DNA from: Stagonosporopsis chrysanthemi
Taxonomy: Eukaryota; Ascomycota; Dothideomycetes; Pleosporales; Didymellaceae
NCBI GenBank assembly: GCA_022560025.1
Contig: JAFISE010000080.1
Location: 62,001 to 126,000 of the forward strand
Reading direction: 5' to 3'
Length of the DNA stretch: 64,000 nt
Each line of letters opens with the position of its first letter. Position 1 is the stretch's first letter. The translations under genes were made by a program, and so were the position numbers. This document shows, piece after piece, positions 1 to 10,845 of the stretch. The notes beneath the pieces were generated by a model. That model was not told the origin of the DNA, made no database searches, and was given only the letters and a program-made list of their open reading frames with translations.

Positions 1-859
1 TGTAATCGTGGGCTTTTCCAGATGTGTGACAACGCGGTTGCGAATGGAATCAATCGCGACGGCGGATGTAAGTCACGCCCTCTCCCCCCTCTTCCGGGTC
101 TTGCACTTTTTTCCATCAAAAAGCAACACAGAATCGAAAGAGCTGACCGTGCTCATCAGATGCTGAATACTGCACCCTCCGCACCGAAGCCGCCATCCGC
201 GTCCCCTCTTCCGTGGATCCAGCAGCCTACGCGCCCATGCTCTGCGCTGGCGTTACCACCTACAATTCCTTGCGCAACATGAATATCACCGCCGGCGACG
301 TAGTCGCAGTCCAGGGTATTGGCGGACTAGGGCACTTGGCCATTCAGTACGCCCGTAAGATGGGGTTCCGGACTGTTGCGCTGTCGACGAGTGGCTCGAA
401 GAGGGAGTTTGCAAAAGAGCTTGGTGCAAATGATTACATCGATACGAGTAAGGAGGATGCCGCGGAAGCGCTGCAGAAGATGGGCGGAGCGAGCTGTATC
501 GTTGTCACGGCACCAAGTCCGGCGGTGATGGGGCCGTTGGTTGGTGGGCTGGGTCCAAGAGGAAAGCTTTTGATTCTTGCTGGTAAGTGTTGCAGGATAC
601 GCCGGCGAAGTTTTTGCACTGACTTCCTGAAGCTGTAGGAGACATCCCTGTAGATACCGTCAAGCTCATGGCAAAGGGAGCATCGGTTCACGGCTGGCCC
701 GCAGGTCACGCTCTCGACTCTGAAGAGGCCATCTCGTTTGCGCAGCATCAAGATGTCAACTGTATGATTGAGAAATTTTCTTTTGACAAAGTCGAAGAGG
801 CGGTTGAGCACATGGAATCTGGTAAGGTTCGTTTCAGGGCTGTCTTGGTGATGGAGTAG
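1..859 (+). CDS. Zinc-dependent alcohol dehydrogenase, 3' part (cut by window start)
   Basis: Medium-chain zinc alcohol dehydrogenase of the AdhP/propanol-preferring type, oxidising alcohols with NAD(P). The 5' end lies outside the window. Three visible exons join in phase: 1-67, 160-582 and 639-859 (introns 68-159 and 583-638, both GTAAGT...AG), giving about 236 residues. The first residues carry Cys and CRRG-like spacing expected at the end of the structural-zinc lobe. The GGYAEY signature forms exactly across the first splice junction. The Rossmann nucleotide-binding motif VQGIGGLGHLAIQYA follows, and the protein ends in the usual ...KVRFRAVLVME. Catalytic zinc ligands upstream are not visible. 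Family identity is secure; substrate is unknown. Confidence 0.9.
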
Positions 860-2050
860 ACGAGATACTGGGCTTCGGTCCTTTTTCAGTCTCAGTCAGT
901 TAAGAACAAACGGATGGCAGGAGAATCTCGGAGCTTGAACTGATGCCAATTAAGAGCAAAGCTTGCGTAGATCTGTAGAATCGAAAACTTGTGACCGAAA
1001 ACGTGGAAAAAAAGCTTCGTCACTATCTCAATGCGAGTGTGAAAACTGGTGTTCTTGAGATACCTCCGACGTCATTTAGCGTCCTTGTCTTGAATCGCCG
1101 GTAATGCTGCTTCTCATCATTGACCACTCACAGTGTAGTTCGAGGAGTGCAAATAACTTTCTAGTGTGCATTTATGGGCCTTGTAACATGCCACGTACAT
1201 GCTTATTCGGTAAGACGGCTTGCGAACGTGCTTCCTCAAGCGTTTTCCGAAATTCAAGATACTACGCACACGCTGGGACGTAGAGAAGAGAACCCGGCAT
1301 GCTGAACTACGAAAGCGCCGGAGCAGGATGTGAGACGTAGTAGCACCTGCGGCTGAACTCTTCCCTCCGTGTCGAAGTTGATCGAACAACCCCCCATTCT
1401 TGTCATACAAACCTGCCATACCTAAGCCTTCTGGACATCTTCCCGAACGAATCTTTGTAACAGCAGCCTCCACAGCATCTAATGCGCTGCGTTGTATGGT
1501 CAAGGAAACATGCGTCAAACTCGCGGCGCCCAAAGTCGTCGCAAATCCATTCCAGCGAAAACAAGCGAGAACAACCGCATTCGCACCTAGCACGGCCACA
1601 TTGCCAACAGACACCACACTATTAGGTTCACACATTGTAAGGCTTAGCGACCCTCGCGCCTGCATGATTGGTGTCGCTCCTGTCAGGGGCTCGAAAGAGG
1701 GGACGGCGATAACCGCCACCGAGGCGTCTAGGCTGCGAGCTGAACGTCGTGGCAGGAGCTAAACAATGACAAGCTCAGCCTCACCATCCAAGGCTCGAAT
1801 CGACGGCAGCGGTAGGCTGGTCCAAGCTGTGGGTAGACACTGCTTTGGCTCGAATAGGCCGACTGCCCTGGGCGAGCCTTTTGGTGGCTTCTCCTGTTAC
1901 GAGAGCGCTGGGGTTCGAATACTCAGCCCAGGAGAAAAAGTGTAAATGTACTTAACCGAAGCTCTTCTCGCCTGTAACACATTCGTACCGTGAAATCCTA
2001 GTCGTTTGAATTCGAAAGCTATCACCTCGCGCCCGTAACTCCCACAAAAG
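860..2050. other. Intergenic, no supportable gene
   Basis: This stretch holds the dehydrogenase 3' region and the promoter of the next gene. A 200-codon open frame on the minus strand (1117-1719) starts at a non-ATG codon and has one stretch, SALDAVEAAV, that recalls Ntn-type asparaginases. The rest is not recognisable, so I do not call it. A B-box-like GGTTCGAATAC near 1914 has no matching tRNA cloverleaf around it. Confidence 0.6.
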
Positions 2051-2809
2051 ATGCATCTCCTCCAAACAGCTTCCCTGGTGGCTCTCTTCCTCCCTGCCCT
2101 GGGCTCAGCTGCTGGTACCTGCACCAGATCGGACGCTCTACCATGGCCTCCTGTCGGCGACTGCGCGACGCCTGGGAAATTCGACACGCTGGTGCAGAAT
2201 TGCAGGGCGTGCTGCATGAACGACCAGCCTTGCTTCTCGGCATGTCTGAAAGCCGGTGGACTTGATAGACGCAGCGCCGCCAGCGAGACATTCTTGGGTG
2301 CCATCCCGGAAGTCCGAGGGCTGGGGAAGCGCGCTGTGGAATTGACTTGTGCGGTGAACGAGGGGTGTTACAAGTTTACCGATGGCAGCTTGTTGTGCTT
2401 GAGTTTAGGAACAGGTACGTCTGGAATCTCCGGACCTTGTGAGCGTTACGACAAAACGTGCAACGGGCTGACATCTCTTCTTGTAGGAAAGTACCACGAC
2501 GACGTAGGAGGAACTGGGGATTATTTCTCAGGGGTATACACGGGTCCGGATGGAAAGGTGCAGACTGGCACCTCGACGGCAACAGCTACGGAAAGCATAG
2601 AATCGGCTTCATCCACAGCACAGGGTACGAGGTCGACGACGTCGGTTCCGACCACCTCAGCAGTTGTTGCGAATGCATCTGCGAGTGCGTCCGCGAGCGC
2701 ACCCGCGAGCTCTGCTGCTGCGCCTGCGATGGCTCGACCAGGCAGCCACGATTCTGCTCATGCTGGACTTCTGGGCCTTGCCGGACTTGCGGTCTGGAAT
2801 CTTGTATGA
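2051..2809 (+). CDS. Cysteine-rich secreted protein, probably GPI-anchored
   Basis: Predicted cell-surface protein of unknown function. It begins with a signal peptide of about 20 residues (MHLLQTASLVALFLPALGSA). Next comes an ectodomain with ten cysteines, including a CRACC cluster, then a Ser/Thr/Ala-rich stalk ending in alternating Ser-Ala, and a hydrophobic tail (GLLGLAGLAVWNLV) typical of GPI attachment. An intron fits 2415-2486 (GTACGT...TTGTAG). It is 72 nt with no in-frame stop, so both the spliced (228 aa) and unspliced (252 aa) forms read through. The unspliced form would add 24 residues with two further Cys. A Lys-Arg pair after GLG could be a Kex2 site. Wall protein or effector-like protein are both possible. 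Confidence 0.75.
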   Translation: MHLLQTASLVALFLPALGSAAGTCTRSDALPWPPVGDCATPGKFDTLVQNCRACCMNDQPCFSACLKAGGLDRRSAASETFLGAIPEVRGLGKRAVELTCAVNEGCYKFTDGSLLCLSLGTGTSGISGPCERYDKTCNGLTSLLVGKYHDDVGGTGDYFSGVYTGPDGKVQTGTSTATATESIESASSTAQGTRSTTSVPTTSAVVANASASASASAPASSAAAPAMARPGSHDSAHAGLLGLAGLAVWNLV

Positions 2810-3682
2810 CTTTTTCCTAATCAGACATATTACAGAACCCTACTGCTTCGGTTTACAGGATTGCGGTTTAAGAGGCAATAACAAAGGCATAGAAATGCAG
2901 TAGTTAATCATAGTACTATGTCCATGCCTATATGTGTAATGTCACTGCCAGCAAGAGAGAAGGCAAGAGTCAGAGGAACACGCGGATGAACTAGAAACAG
3001 CAGAGCAGTGCACGTCATGATAACTCTGTACGAAGGAGCTCGTTTCTTTTCGCCAATAAGATTTACATCTACCCTTGCTACATCTTCTATAAGCGCTCTA
3101 CTTCCTCTAGATTGTAATTGAATTCTAGTTCTAATAGCCTTGTAGAGAATAGTAAATACTACATGTGTCTATAAGTAAAGTTAGAGAATTTGCTGCAGGA
3201 GCTGTAGCCAACTCAAAGAACTATGGTTCCTACAAACAATCGCTTAGAAGAGACGAGCTTCTTCGTATGAGGTGTTATGCATACAGGTCCTCGTTCACAA
3301 CTTCCAAGTGCCTGCTTTCTAGCCCATGCACACGAATATCCATGAAAACGAACTAGGATTTTCCCTTACTACAAGTGCCTAGATGAGCGCACAAAGGCCG
3401 ACTCTTTTCTTGTGTTGTTGTCCTCCACGATCGTATGCGAGATCGAATGGCGGTACCTGCCTTATTGACAAACGTCCGCTGTTGACGTTCCAGCTTGTTT
3501 GCTGGCTTTTGCACTGGCTGATACGTTCCAGATACAGATACACAGTAGGAGGTCACACACCGTGGATGTGCCGGATACTTGATATTTTGCGCGGTTCTGC
3601 GTATGCTTGGAGATTGAACCATTCTCAAGCGTACTTGTTAATTCCACTCTACTCGACGTACAATCTTCCCAGAACAATCGCC
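2810..3682. other. Intergenic between convergent genes, with an AT-rich patch
   Basis: No gene seen. About 3040-3200 is clearly richer in A+T and TAG/TAA-like words than its surroundings. It could be a remnant of decayed repeat DNA or simply 3'-flanking sequence; no transposon feature is visible. Confidence 0.5.
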
Positions 3683-6580
3683 TCAGAACCCAGGCCTCCT
3701 CTTCCGCCCTGCTCGACTCGCCAGCCCGCTCTCACTCGGCCCATCCATCGCACCACCAATAGCTTGCACAGGGACACTCTTCTCCTTCAGCGTCCCTCCC
3801 AGCTTCTTGATCATCGCCTCTCGCGCCTTCGCCGCCCCAGGGCTGTCCCAGCCCAACTCCTGACTCGGCTGGTACTCGTTAATCACAACCGTCTCGTCGT
3901 CTTCATCCTCGCGGTCCAGGCCGAGATTGCCTGAGCTGACGTCGCCTGCGGAGCCTATAGAGCGCGTGGAGGTTGCGCGGCCTAGCTGGCGGCGTCTGCG
4001 ACGCTTTTCGTCGGCTTGATCCTCGGGTGTCGGGGCGGCTTTTCTGTTGATGCGCATTTTGGTGAGGAGGTCGGAGTAGTCTTTCTCTTCTTCGAGCTTT
4101 TTGGTGATAGAATCAGGCCCCGGTTCATGTGCTGGCACTGGCACTATCGGTGCAGAAGGAGCTGGTATCACGGAATCAGGTGAAGGTACTCGGGCTGGCT
4201 TCAAGGTGCGTGGGACAGGTGGAGCTCTGATCAAGGACTCGGTAGATGAACTTCTCTGCCGGGTTCTTGACTTGCCATGCGAAGCTGAACCCGTTGGGGA
4301 CATCGAAGGCCGTCTTGGAGAATTCGCATCAACATCCTGAAGTGGCATAGATGTAGTACCGTCGAATCCAAAGGAGTCATCATTCACAAAGCTTCGAGTA
4401 TTGCGTGTACTGTCTGCTGGCAAAGTAAGCGGGTCAGTTGTAGAGGCTGGTGTTGCATCCGCTGAAGGAGCAAGATCAAGAGCTCGAGGCTTCGACGGTC
4501 CTCGAGGGCGAGAATTCTGAGGCTTCGTTACTATCTTCGGTGCCTCCGTTTTGTTCTGTTTCTCCCGAGGCTTAGGGTTATCCTCTCTTGAAGGGGCAAC
4601 CGTGAGCCTCTCCGCGACTTGCGAGTTTGGTCTTGTCTTCTGAGGCTGGCGCGGTGCAAGCGTGTTGAGCAAATAATTACTGAACGGCTGCAGTGCGCCA
4701 GAGCGCAAACATTCCCATAGCCATTCGGCGTGCACGGCTGGAATGCGTCTGTCCGTAGCGAATTTGAGTTTCTGCGGGGCTGGTTTGCGGCTATTACAGA
4801 TGATCACCGAGGTCTTGGCGTGCAGTTGCTCGTCATAGGTTGCACCTGTCAACATTTGTCAATTCAACGTCAACCAGACAAGGTGGAAGCTTATTTCCGT
4901 ACCCATGAGCGTAATAGCTTTCGTCACATGCAGGAGCTCAATCCCAGAGAAGCCCGTCGAGTTTACAGTTAGTCCAGAGAATCCTTCCGACGTCAGCATT
5001 ATCATACCAGATCTGCGCAGGGGCTAAAAGCTTACCATTGATCCTAAGCGTATCAAAAGGTCGACTCAAGACGTCGGCAGTGGGGTCGACTAAGCGCTTC
5101 CCATACAGACAACGCTCAACCCACCAGTTAGTAACAAGGTTCGCTATGGTTCCGGCTCGTGCCGGAAGAGATCCAGACACGACGTCGACCTCAACATCAT
5201 GTGGTATCACGAGGAATCCGTTCCTAAAATGTTCTGACGATAGTCTCTCGAGATCATCGGTGCTTAGTACACGGGCGCCGTTCGTTGCTAAATGTTCGTG
5301 CAGGATATTGGTCTGGTGGCGGTGTGAGCGTGGCAGCGAGCGACCTTAGATTGCAACTCACCTTGTCTGGAGTAAAGCCGTGCGTGACGACAATGCGACC
5401 CTTAAAAATGCCCTGACCTCCAGCTGTTTCTGATAATTGTGGAACCGCAGCTGCAGCGGGTGTAGGCGCACTGGTGTTCTCGGGCTCAACTCGGTCGCCA
5501 GCCTTGTCATCTCGAAGAGGTGCAGGTGAATCGTTCGGTGTGGGTTGCTTGAACAAATTGTCCTCCTTCCACTCGTCTTCCTCACCCTTGGCAGGATCCT
5601 GAGTCTGCGTGGTGATCTCTGCCCAAAGGGCGTCGCCCTGGATTCCCAGCTTGGTGCTTGCAGCACGACGCAGCTTCCTTCGATTGGGGTTCAAGGGCTG
5701 AGGTTGCTCAGCATCCCGCGTGCGCTTGCCAAGAGCCGGTGAAGCGTTCTCGATGCGGATCCATGCATCCTTCCCGCGCTCTTCCGCTGGCAGGGTGGGG
5801 TTGTAGAGGGTCTCGTCCAAGGCCATGCCTCGTTCAAGACTCTGCTCGAACCACTCCAGCGTGACAATCTTCATGCGCCAGTTGAGCGCGTGCTCATACT
5901 TCTTGCCCGTCGGCGCGGCGGCGATGAGGTGCGTGACGTTCTTAGTGAGGTCGCCATGGTATTCAGCCCCGTTCTGGTCGACTGTCTCTTGGATGTACTT
6001 CCGCTGTTCCGCTGCGCCTCGTCAGCTGTCTGTCACAAGTCGTGGACGGGCCGGGGTGTCATACGGTTGTCGAAGCCGGTGAGGCAGATTTTGAGTGCAT
6101 AGAAGGTTGGCAGGCGGTACTGCTTCTCCAAGCCTGCCACGTCCATGTCGTCCTCGCCCTCCATCCACACGTCGCGCAGGGCCTCCAGCCACGCGGGCGA
6201 CAAGACCTTGACATCTTCTCTGAGCTTGGCGACATAGCGGTATTTGGCGCTGTCCGTGTTGCCGGCGACGAGGTGCGTGACGTCCGAGGTGAGGTCGAGC
6301 TTGATGGTCGCGCCCATCTGCGCGCCGATGGACGAGAGTTGCGCCTGTCAGGACACGTCAGGATGCGGTGCAGCGCGGGCGGGTGGCTCTACCTACACGC
6401 TGCTCGTGCGGCAGGGCGGTGCAGCACAGGATGGCGCCCGCAAGAGGCAGCTGGCCGGTCCCTACAAGCACCATTTCAGTACATGTCCACGTCTGCGTCT
6501 GCGTCTGCGTCTGTGTCTGCGTCTGCGCCTGCGTATGCTGCACAGGCAGACTCACCGTAATGCCCGTCAGTCGCGTCCAT
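3683..6580 (-). CDS. DPB11: Dpb11/Cut5(Rad4)/TopBP1 family replication-checkpoint scaffold
   Basis: Nuclear multi-BRCT adaptor. In yeasts it binds CDK-phosphorylated Sld2 and Sld3 to start replication and activates the Mec1/ATR checkpoint. Seven exons join in phase, 5' to 3': 6580-6556, 6461-6397, 6344-6065, 6011-5362, 5312-5036, 4983-4903 and 4845-3683, giving 846 aa. BRCT1 is about residues 10-100 (LPLAGAILCC), BRCT2 about 112-195 (YALKICLTGFDN, then NVTHLIAAAPTGKKY), BRCT3 about 323-430, and BRCT4 about 431-520 (GLTVNSTGFSGIELL). The C-terminal 320 residues are polar and probably disordered. The start is fixed by a short first exon, and intron 1 carries an imperfect hexanucleotide repeat. 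An ACGCGT box lies 75 bp upstream. Exon joins were inferred by hand; identity is firm. Confidence 0.93.
6491..6538. repeat. Imperfect GTCTGC hexanucleotide repeat, 8 units
   Basis: Eight consecutive six-base units, six exact or one base off GTCTGC, lie inside intron 1 of the Dpb11 gene (6462-6555). Read on the minus strand in the frame of exon 1 the repeat would code alternating Ala-Asp, so unspliced transcripts would add an acidic tract before shifting frame. Confidence 0.85.
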
Positions 6581-8451
6581 GGCGGCGTTGCCACATGCGG
6601 CTGTTTGTGTCGTGTGCTGCCAAAGCGCCGAGTCCAGGGCGCGTCGGTAGCTCGACGCGTCAATGGCCAGCCATCGATTCGTTGTGTTCTCTGTTCTGCG
6701 GGGTATCACGTGCGCTTTGGTTCGCAGCCCTGCCCAGCGTCTGCCCAGCGCTGGCCCATCCATGTGCCAGATGCGGGCAGATCGCGCTGCCCCTCCGCCA
6801 GCGATCCAAATCAACGCCACGAAAAGTCTTCGCTGCCGATTCTCCACCGCAGCGCGTGCCCCTCTTGATGACGACGCCTGGCCGTGCTGACCGGCAACGT
6901 GCGCCGATCACTGCAGCTCCTTCAGCATCTCCAGATCCAGAACCCCAAGCGCAGATCATTGCACGTTTGGGCGGGCGTCGTCTTGCGCTGCGTCCCAATG
7001 TGGGCTGCCACCTGCACGACGCTGACGCCGGCCAAAACCTGCCAGGGTGCCAGCTCTGCCAACCAAAAGTGATGAAACTTCAAGTTACTGTGTAGACTCG
7101 CCTCGCCGGGTCACAGGCACGTTGCAGGCTGCAGGGCACGCCATGTCCAAGAATCAAGATGAACCCCCCCGCCTGCATGTGCGAGCGAGCATGCCAACAC
7201 CACTCTGGCTGTGCATTTGACTTGGCTGCTCTGGGGCACCATCATCGCATCCCTCTGCACGACTGACGGGCGCGCGCGCCGTCTTCATGGCAGCAGCAGT
7301 GGCTCAACGCGCACGCATGCTTCCGCGCGCTGCGCAGCGCCGTGTGCAGTCGCAAGAATCTCGTCGGCACGCACCTCGGTGGGTCGTACGAGGCTTGACG
7401 CCGCGAGCTTTGCCCTGCCGAGCAAGCCGTGATAGGATCGCTGGGCCTCTAACAGGGGCCTGGGTGCCTGGCAATAGCAGCGCGTCAGGCTCAATGGAGT
7501 GCTGGTGTGTCTGCTGATGTCATGGTCGTCCGAGCCCTCCGCAGTGACCAGTTCGCCGTCCTTTCAAATCAATGCTTGAAAGGTTGACATATTGTCGCAG
7601 CCGGCCCGCCGCGGGGATCAACGTTCAAGATGCTTCCCTGAGGCCTGCATACACTGCGTCAAGATCACACAATCGCTACAGATATCTACTCGCCGGCGCG
7701 CTGCAAGATTGCTGACCGCCGTCTGCTCAGTCTGTCGAGCCTGCTGCACCTGCAACCCCGCCGCCTTCGCCGGTCTCCAGTCCAGTAGGCCCGCGTCATC
7801 TGAAAACAGACTACGCCCACCATTACCGTTATTCCCTGTCTGCCCGGCACATACCAGATTGCCAGCGGCATCGCCAGCATCCGCGCCCTGGATTTGCAAA
7901 GTCCCTCTCACACGTCAACCGCCCAATCCCCCCTGCCCTCCCTGGTGTCTGCCGTCCTTGTCGCCGGCCTGACAGAGTTCCCTCTGCCCATCACAACGCG
8001 ACAGCGCATCTCGCCAAAACAGGGAATACCCGACACATCCGCCGCATCGGCTCTCTTACCGCTCCACAAGCCATTGCTGGCTACACGTGCTGATCCCTTC
8101 CAAACACTTGCTATGCACGCAGGCGCATTGTAATAGACTTTTTTCTTAACGCGTGAGTGCCTGTCCCTGTTTCATTTCCCCTTCACCGCGTCCGGGCGCT
8201 TTGTTTCGCCAGCACAGAACAAGTGCTGTCCCTTCCCGAAGCGTGGACATGGGACCTGGCTATGTTACCTTGACCTGCCCCAACCAGGACTGCCTTTGTA
8301 ACACACAGTTGACTCTCCTGAGTTACACACACCCTTTCCGTGTCTTAATTCAGCCTTTTGCTTCTACATAAGCCCCGTTACTCCCTGCATGTCACTGCAA
8401 GACACTGTCGCTGCGTCCACCAGCAATTGGCCTCACTAACGCCGTTACGCC
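6581..8451. other. Divergent promoter region between DPB11 and the arrestin gene
   Basis: About 1.9 kb between divergently transcribed genes. It is C/T- and CpG-rich with several long but low-quality open frames on both strands and no recognisable protein. An ACGCGT box is at 6655-6660 and another at 8149-8154. CTAAC followed by CAG at 8433-8458 looks like an intron 3' end, which would place a further, unidentified 5' exon of the arrestin gene in this region. Confidence 0.55.
6655..6660. promoter_or_regulatory. ACGCGT (MCB-type) motif upstream of DPB11
   Basis: Palindromic ACGCGT 75 bp before the DPB11 start codon. In yeasts this MluI cell-cycle box is bound by MBF and drives G1/S expression of replication genes. 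The motif is seen; its use here is inferred from position and gene function. It occurs elsewhere in the window at about chance frequency. Confidence 0.4.
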
Positions 8452-10845
8452 ATGACAGAATACCGTCACGTCTACTCAGATCGCGGACGACTGCGCTACA
8501 TACCCGACGACTTACCAGAGCCCTCTCGAACCCGGCGTGGTGTCTTCCAAGGACGCCCTCGTCGCCCGCACCGCATTCACATCGCACACGTCGCACCTGA
8601 CCCGACCCTTCGCTGCCGTCAAAGGCGAGAGACGACGAGCAAGTCGTACTTCACAGAAAAGCTGACGGGCCCCCGTGAGAACGCCCGACGCTATCTGCGA
8701 AATCTGCTCGACAAGCAATTCGCTTCACCTTCAGACCCCACAGACATCGTTCTGCCAGCATCGTCTGCCAACAGCCACCGCACCTCCATTGCCTCGACCC
8801 CGGAGAGCGGGCTCTCCACAGCACCCAGCGACATGCGCTCTACACCAAGAGCTTCGGGCGCAATAGGCTCCTTTGGGCAAATGTCCGCACAGTCACACAT
8901 CGACATGTCTCGACCTTCATTATCAGACTCGCACCTCTCGTCTGGGAGATCTTCGGCGAAGAGTGTCATCAGCAGCATAACAAAATTACCAGAAGAAAAG
9001 CCTGTAGCATCGGGAGGCGGAGTCAGCGTCAACATTGCGCTCACGGAGCCTGTTTTGTTCTTGCAAGGTTTCGAGCAGAGCGAACACGCAGAACGAAGCA
9101 CAGCGATGCTACGTGGATCCCTGATCCTGAAGGTCACAAAACCCACAAAGCTCAAGGCCATTACGCTGAAGTTCAGAGGAAAGGCCGTTACAAAATGGCC
9201 CGAGGGCATCCCCCCCAAGAAGGTCGATTTTGAGGAGGTCGACATCCTCATGAACCACACATGGCCCTTCTTCAATGCTCAGTTTCCAACTGCGGAGGCC
9301 GGTACTGGTGCAGATCGCGTCGAGATTTATAAGAGCGGCGGTGGTCTTGGCGCTTCACCAAACACATCATCCACCAATCTCACTTCGAAGGAGGCGAAAA
9401 GGCTGTCGCTTCAGGTGAACCACTCGCGCAGTTTTGGCAAGGGTGAGTCTCCCTCAGGAGGACCATCTGTAGCGCAGAAAGGATACAGGACCTTCCAGGC
9501 TGGCGAGTACATGTACAACTTTGAGCTTCCTCTTGATAGTCATTTGCCAGAGACTATTGATGTCGACCTTGGTTCCGTCAAGTATGAGATGGAGGCGACG
9601 GTCGAGCGAGCTGGAGCATTCCGCACCAATCTGCTTGGAACCAAGGAAGTTGTTTTGGTCCGCACACCCGCGGAAGGCTCTCTGGAGCAGGTTGAGCCTA
9701 TCGCCATTAGCCGAAGCTGGGAAGACCAGCTACATTACGACATCGTCATCTCTGGAAAGTCATTTCCGCTGGGAGCACAGGTTCCCATCGCCTTCAAGCT
9801 TACACCGTTAGCGAAGGTCCAATGCCACCGAATCAAGGTCTTCGTTACCGAAAACGTTGAATACTTTTGCAATCAAAAGCGGGTTCATCGTATGGAACCG
9901 GTAAGGAAAGTACAGCTGTTCGAAAAGCGCGCCGACGGTCCACCCACAAGTACGTTCCCCGGTAGTACGATGCGGATAGTGTCCGGCGGTGGTGTACCGT
10001 ACGATCAAAGAGCTGCGGCCGCACGAGGTGAGGATGTGCAGGTACAAGATCCGGGGAACCTATTGGGCGACCTCAATGGCGAAGGCAACATTGGACCCAC
10101 AGAGATGGAATTCAACGTACAACTGCCAAGCTGTCATAATATGCGGGATAAGGACAAAACTTCACGGTTACACTTTGATACTACGTACCAGAACATCCAG
10201 GTACACCATTGGATCAAGCTGGTCATGCGTCTGTCGAAACCCGACAAAGTGGACCCAACCAAAAGACGACACTTCGAGATCTCAATCGACTCGCCCTTCC
10301 ACATCCTTTCATGCCAGGCGACACAAGCAAATACAGCGCTACCGGCATACTCGTCACCTGAGCCGTATGTTGGTGACGCACGGGTGCCCGAGTGCGGCTG
10401 TCCCAATGCTCCTACCCGCCGCACGTCTCCGACTGGTCGGGTCCCAACATTGAGCTCGATAGGTCGTTCAAGGGGCAACTCGGATGTAACCATACCAACC
10501 CCCATGCCGACCCTCGCACGACCACAGGCAGCACACATTGGCGGCCCTGCAGACAACAATGTACAGCGGCCTATTCACCTACTTCGCGTCCCGTCATTCG
10601 CGCCGCCAGAGTTTTCAGAAGAAGAACCACCACCACCCCTCCAGACCCCACCGCCGCTCTACGAGTCGATCGCGTCACCAACCAGCGGCTTGGCAGACTA
10701 TTTCGCGCGTCTATCCGACGCCTACGATGACGATAGTGAAGGCGAGCGTGCAGACCATCGCCGCATCGAAATTCCTTTGACCCCTGGTGGGCGCACAGCC
10801 CGAAGCATGGACGAGAGGAGAATGTGGCTTCCAGTCGGACATTAG
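8452..10845 (+). CDS. Alpha-arrestin (ART/Rod1-like) ubiquitin-ligase adaptor
   Basis: Arrestin-fold adaptor. Proteins of this family recruit HECT ligase Rsp5/HulA to plasma-membrane transporters for endocytosis. The N-terminal arrestin lobe spans about residues 190-400 and the C-terminal lobe about 420-622 (EDQLHYDIVISGKSFPLG onwards). The Pro-rich tail carries PPLY at about 734-737, a PPxY motif for WW domains, and LPAY near 630. The frame is open for 797 codons from the ATG at 8452, but the first 60 residues look non-coding. An alternative frame over 8460-8640 reads more like protein, and the ATG sits within an acceptor-like CTAAC...ATGACAG. A spliced 5' exon, or a sequence error near 8630, is likely. 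The core from about 8640 (KSYFTEKLTG) is secure. Confidence 0.85.
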   Translation: MTEYRHVYSDRGRLRYIPDDLPEPSRTRRGVFQGRPRRPHRIHIAHVAPDPTLRCRQRRETTSKSYFTEKLTGPRENARRYLRNLLDKQFASPSDPTDIVLPASSANSHRTSIASTPESGLSTAPSDMRSTPRASGAIGSFGQMSAQSHIDMSRPSLSDSHLSSGRSSAKSVISSITKLPEEKPVASGGGVSVNIALTEPVLFLQGFEQSEHAERSTAMLRGSLILKVTKPTKLKAITLKFRGKAVTKWPEGIPPKKVDFEEVDILMNHTWPFFNAQFPTAEAGTGADRVEIYKSGGGLGASPNTSSTNLTSKEAKRLSLQVNHSRSFGKGESPSGGPSVAQKGYRTFQAGEYMYNFELPLDSHLPETIDVDLGSVKYEMEATVERAGAFRTNLLGTKEVVLVRTPAEGSLEQVEPIAISRSWEDQLHYDIVISGKSFPLGAQVPIAFKLTPLAKVQCHRIKVFVTENVEYFCNQKRVHRMEPVRKVQLFEKRADGPPTSTFPGSTMRIVSGGGVPYDQRAAAARGEDVQVQDPGNLLGDLNGEGNIGPTEMEFNVQLPSCHNMRDKDKTSRLHFDTTYQNIQVHHWIKLVMRLSKPDKVDPTKRRHFEISIDSPFHILSCQATQANTALPAYSSPEPYVGDARVPECGCPNAPTRRTSPTGRVPTLSSIGRSRGNSDVTIPTPMPTLARPQAAHIGGPADNNVQRPIHLLRVPSFAPPEFSEEEPPPPLQTPPPLYESIASPTSGLADYFARLSDAYDDDSEGERADHRRIEIPLTPGGRTARSMDERRMWLPVGH

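Noticed and set aside
1117..1719. 200-codon minus-strand open frame with SALDAVEAAV, recalling Ntn asparaginases
   Set aside because: Starts at a non-ATG codon, only a ten-residue likeness, no catalytic Thr motif and the second half reads as noise.
1905..1925. B-box-like GGTTCGAATAC as a possible tRNA
   Set aside because: No A box, acceptor stem or anticodon arm can be folded around it.
6244..7095. 283-codon plus-strand frame
   Set aside because: Runs antisense over the first exons of DPB11 and through a simple repeat; composition is Arg/Cys-rich noise.
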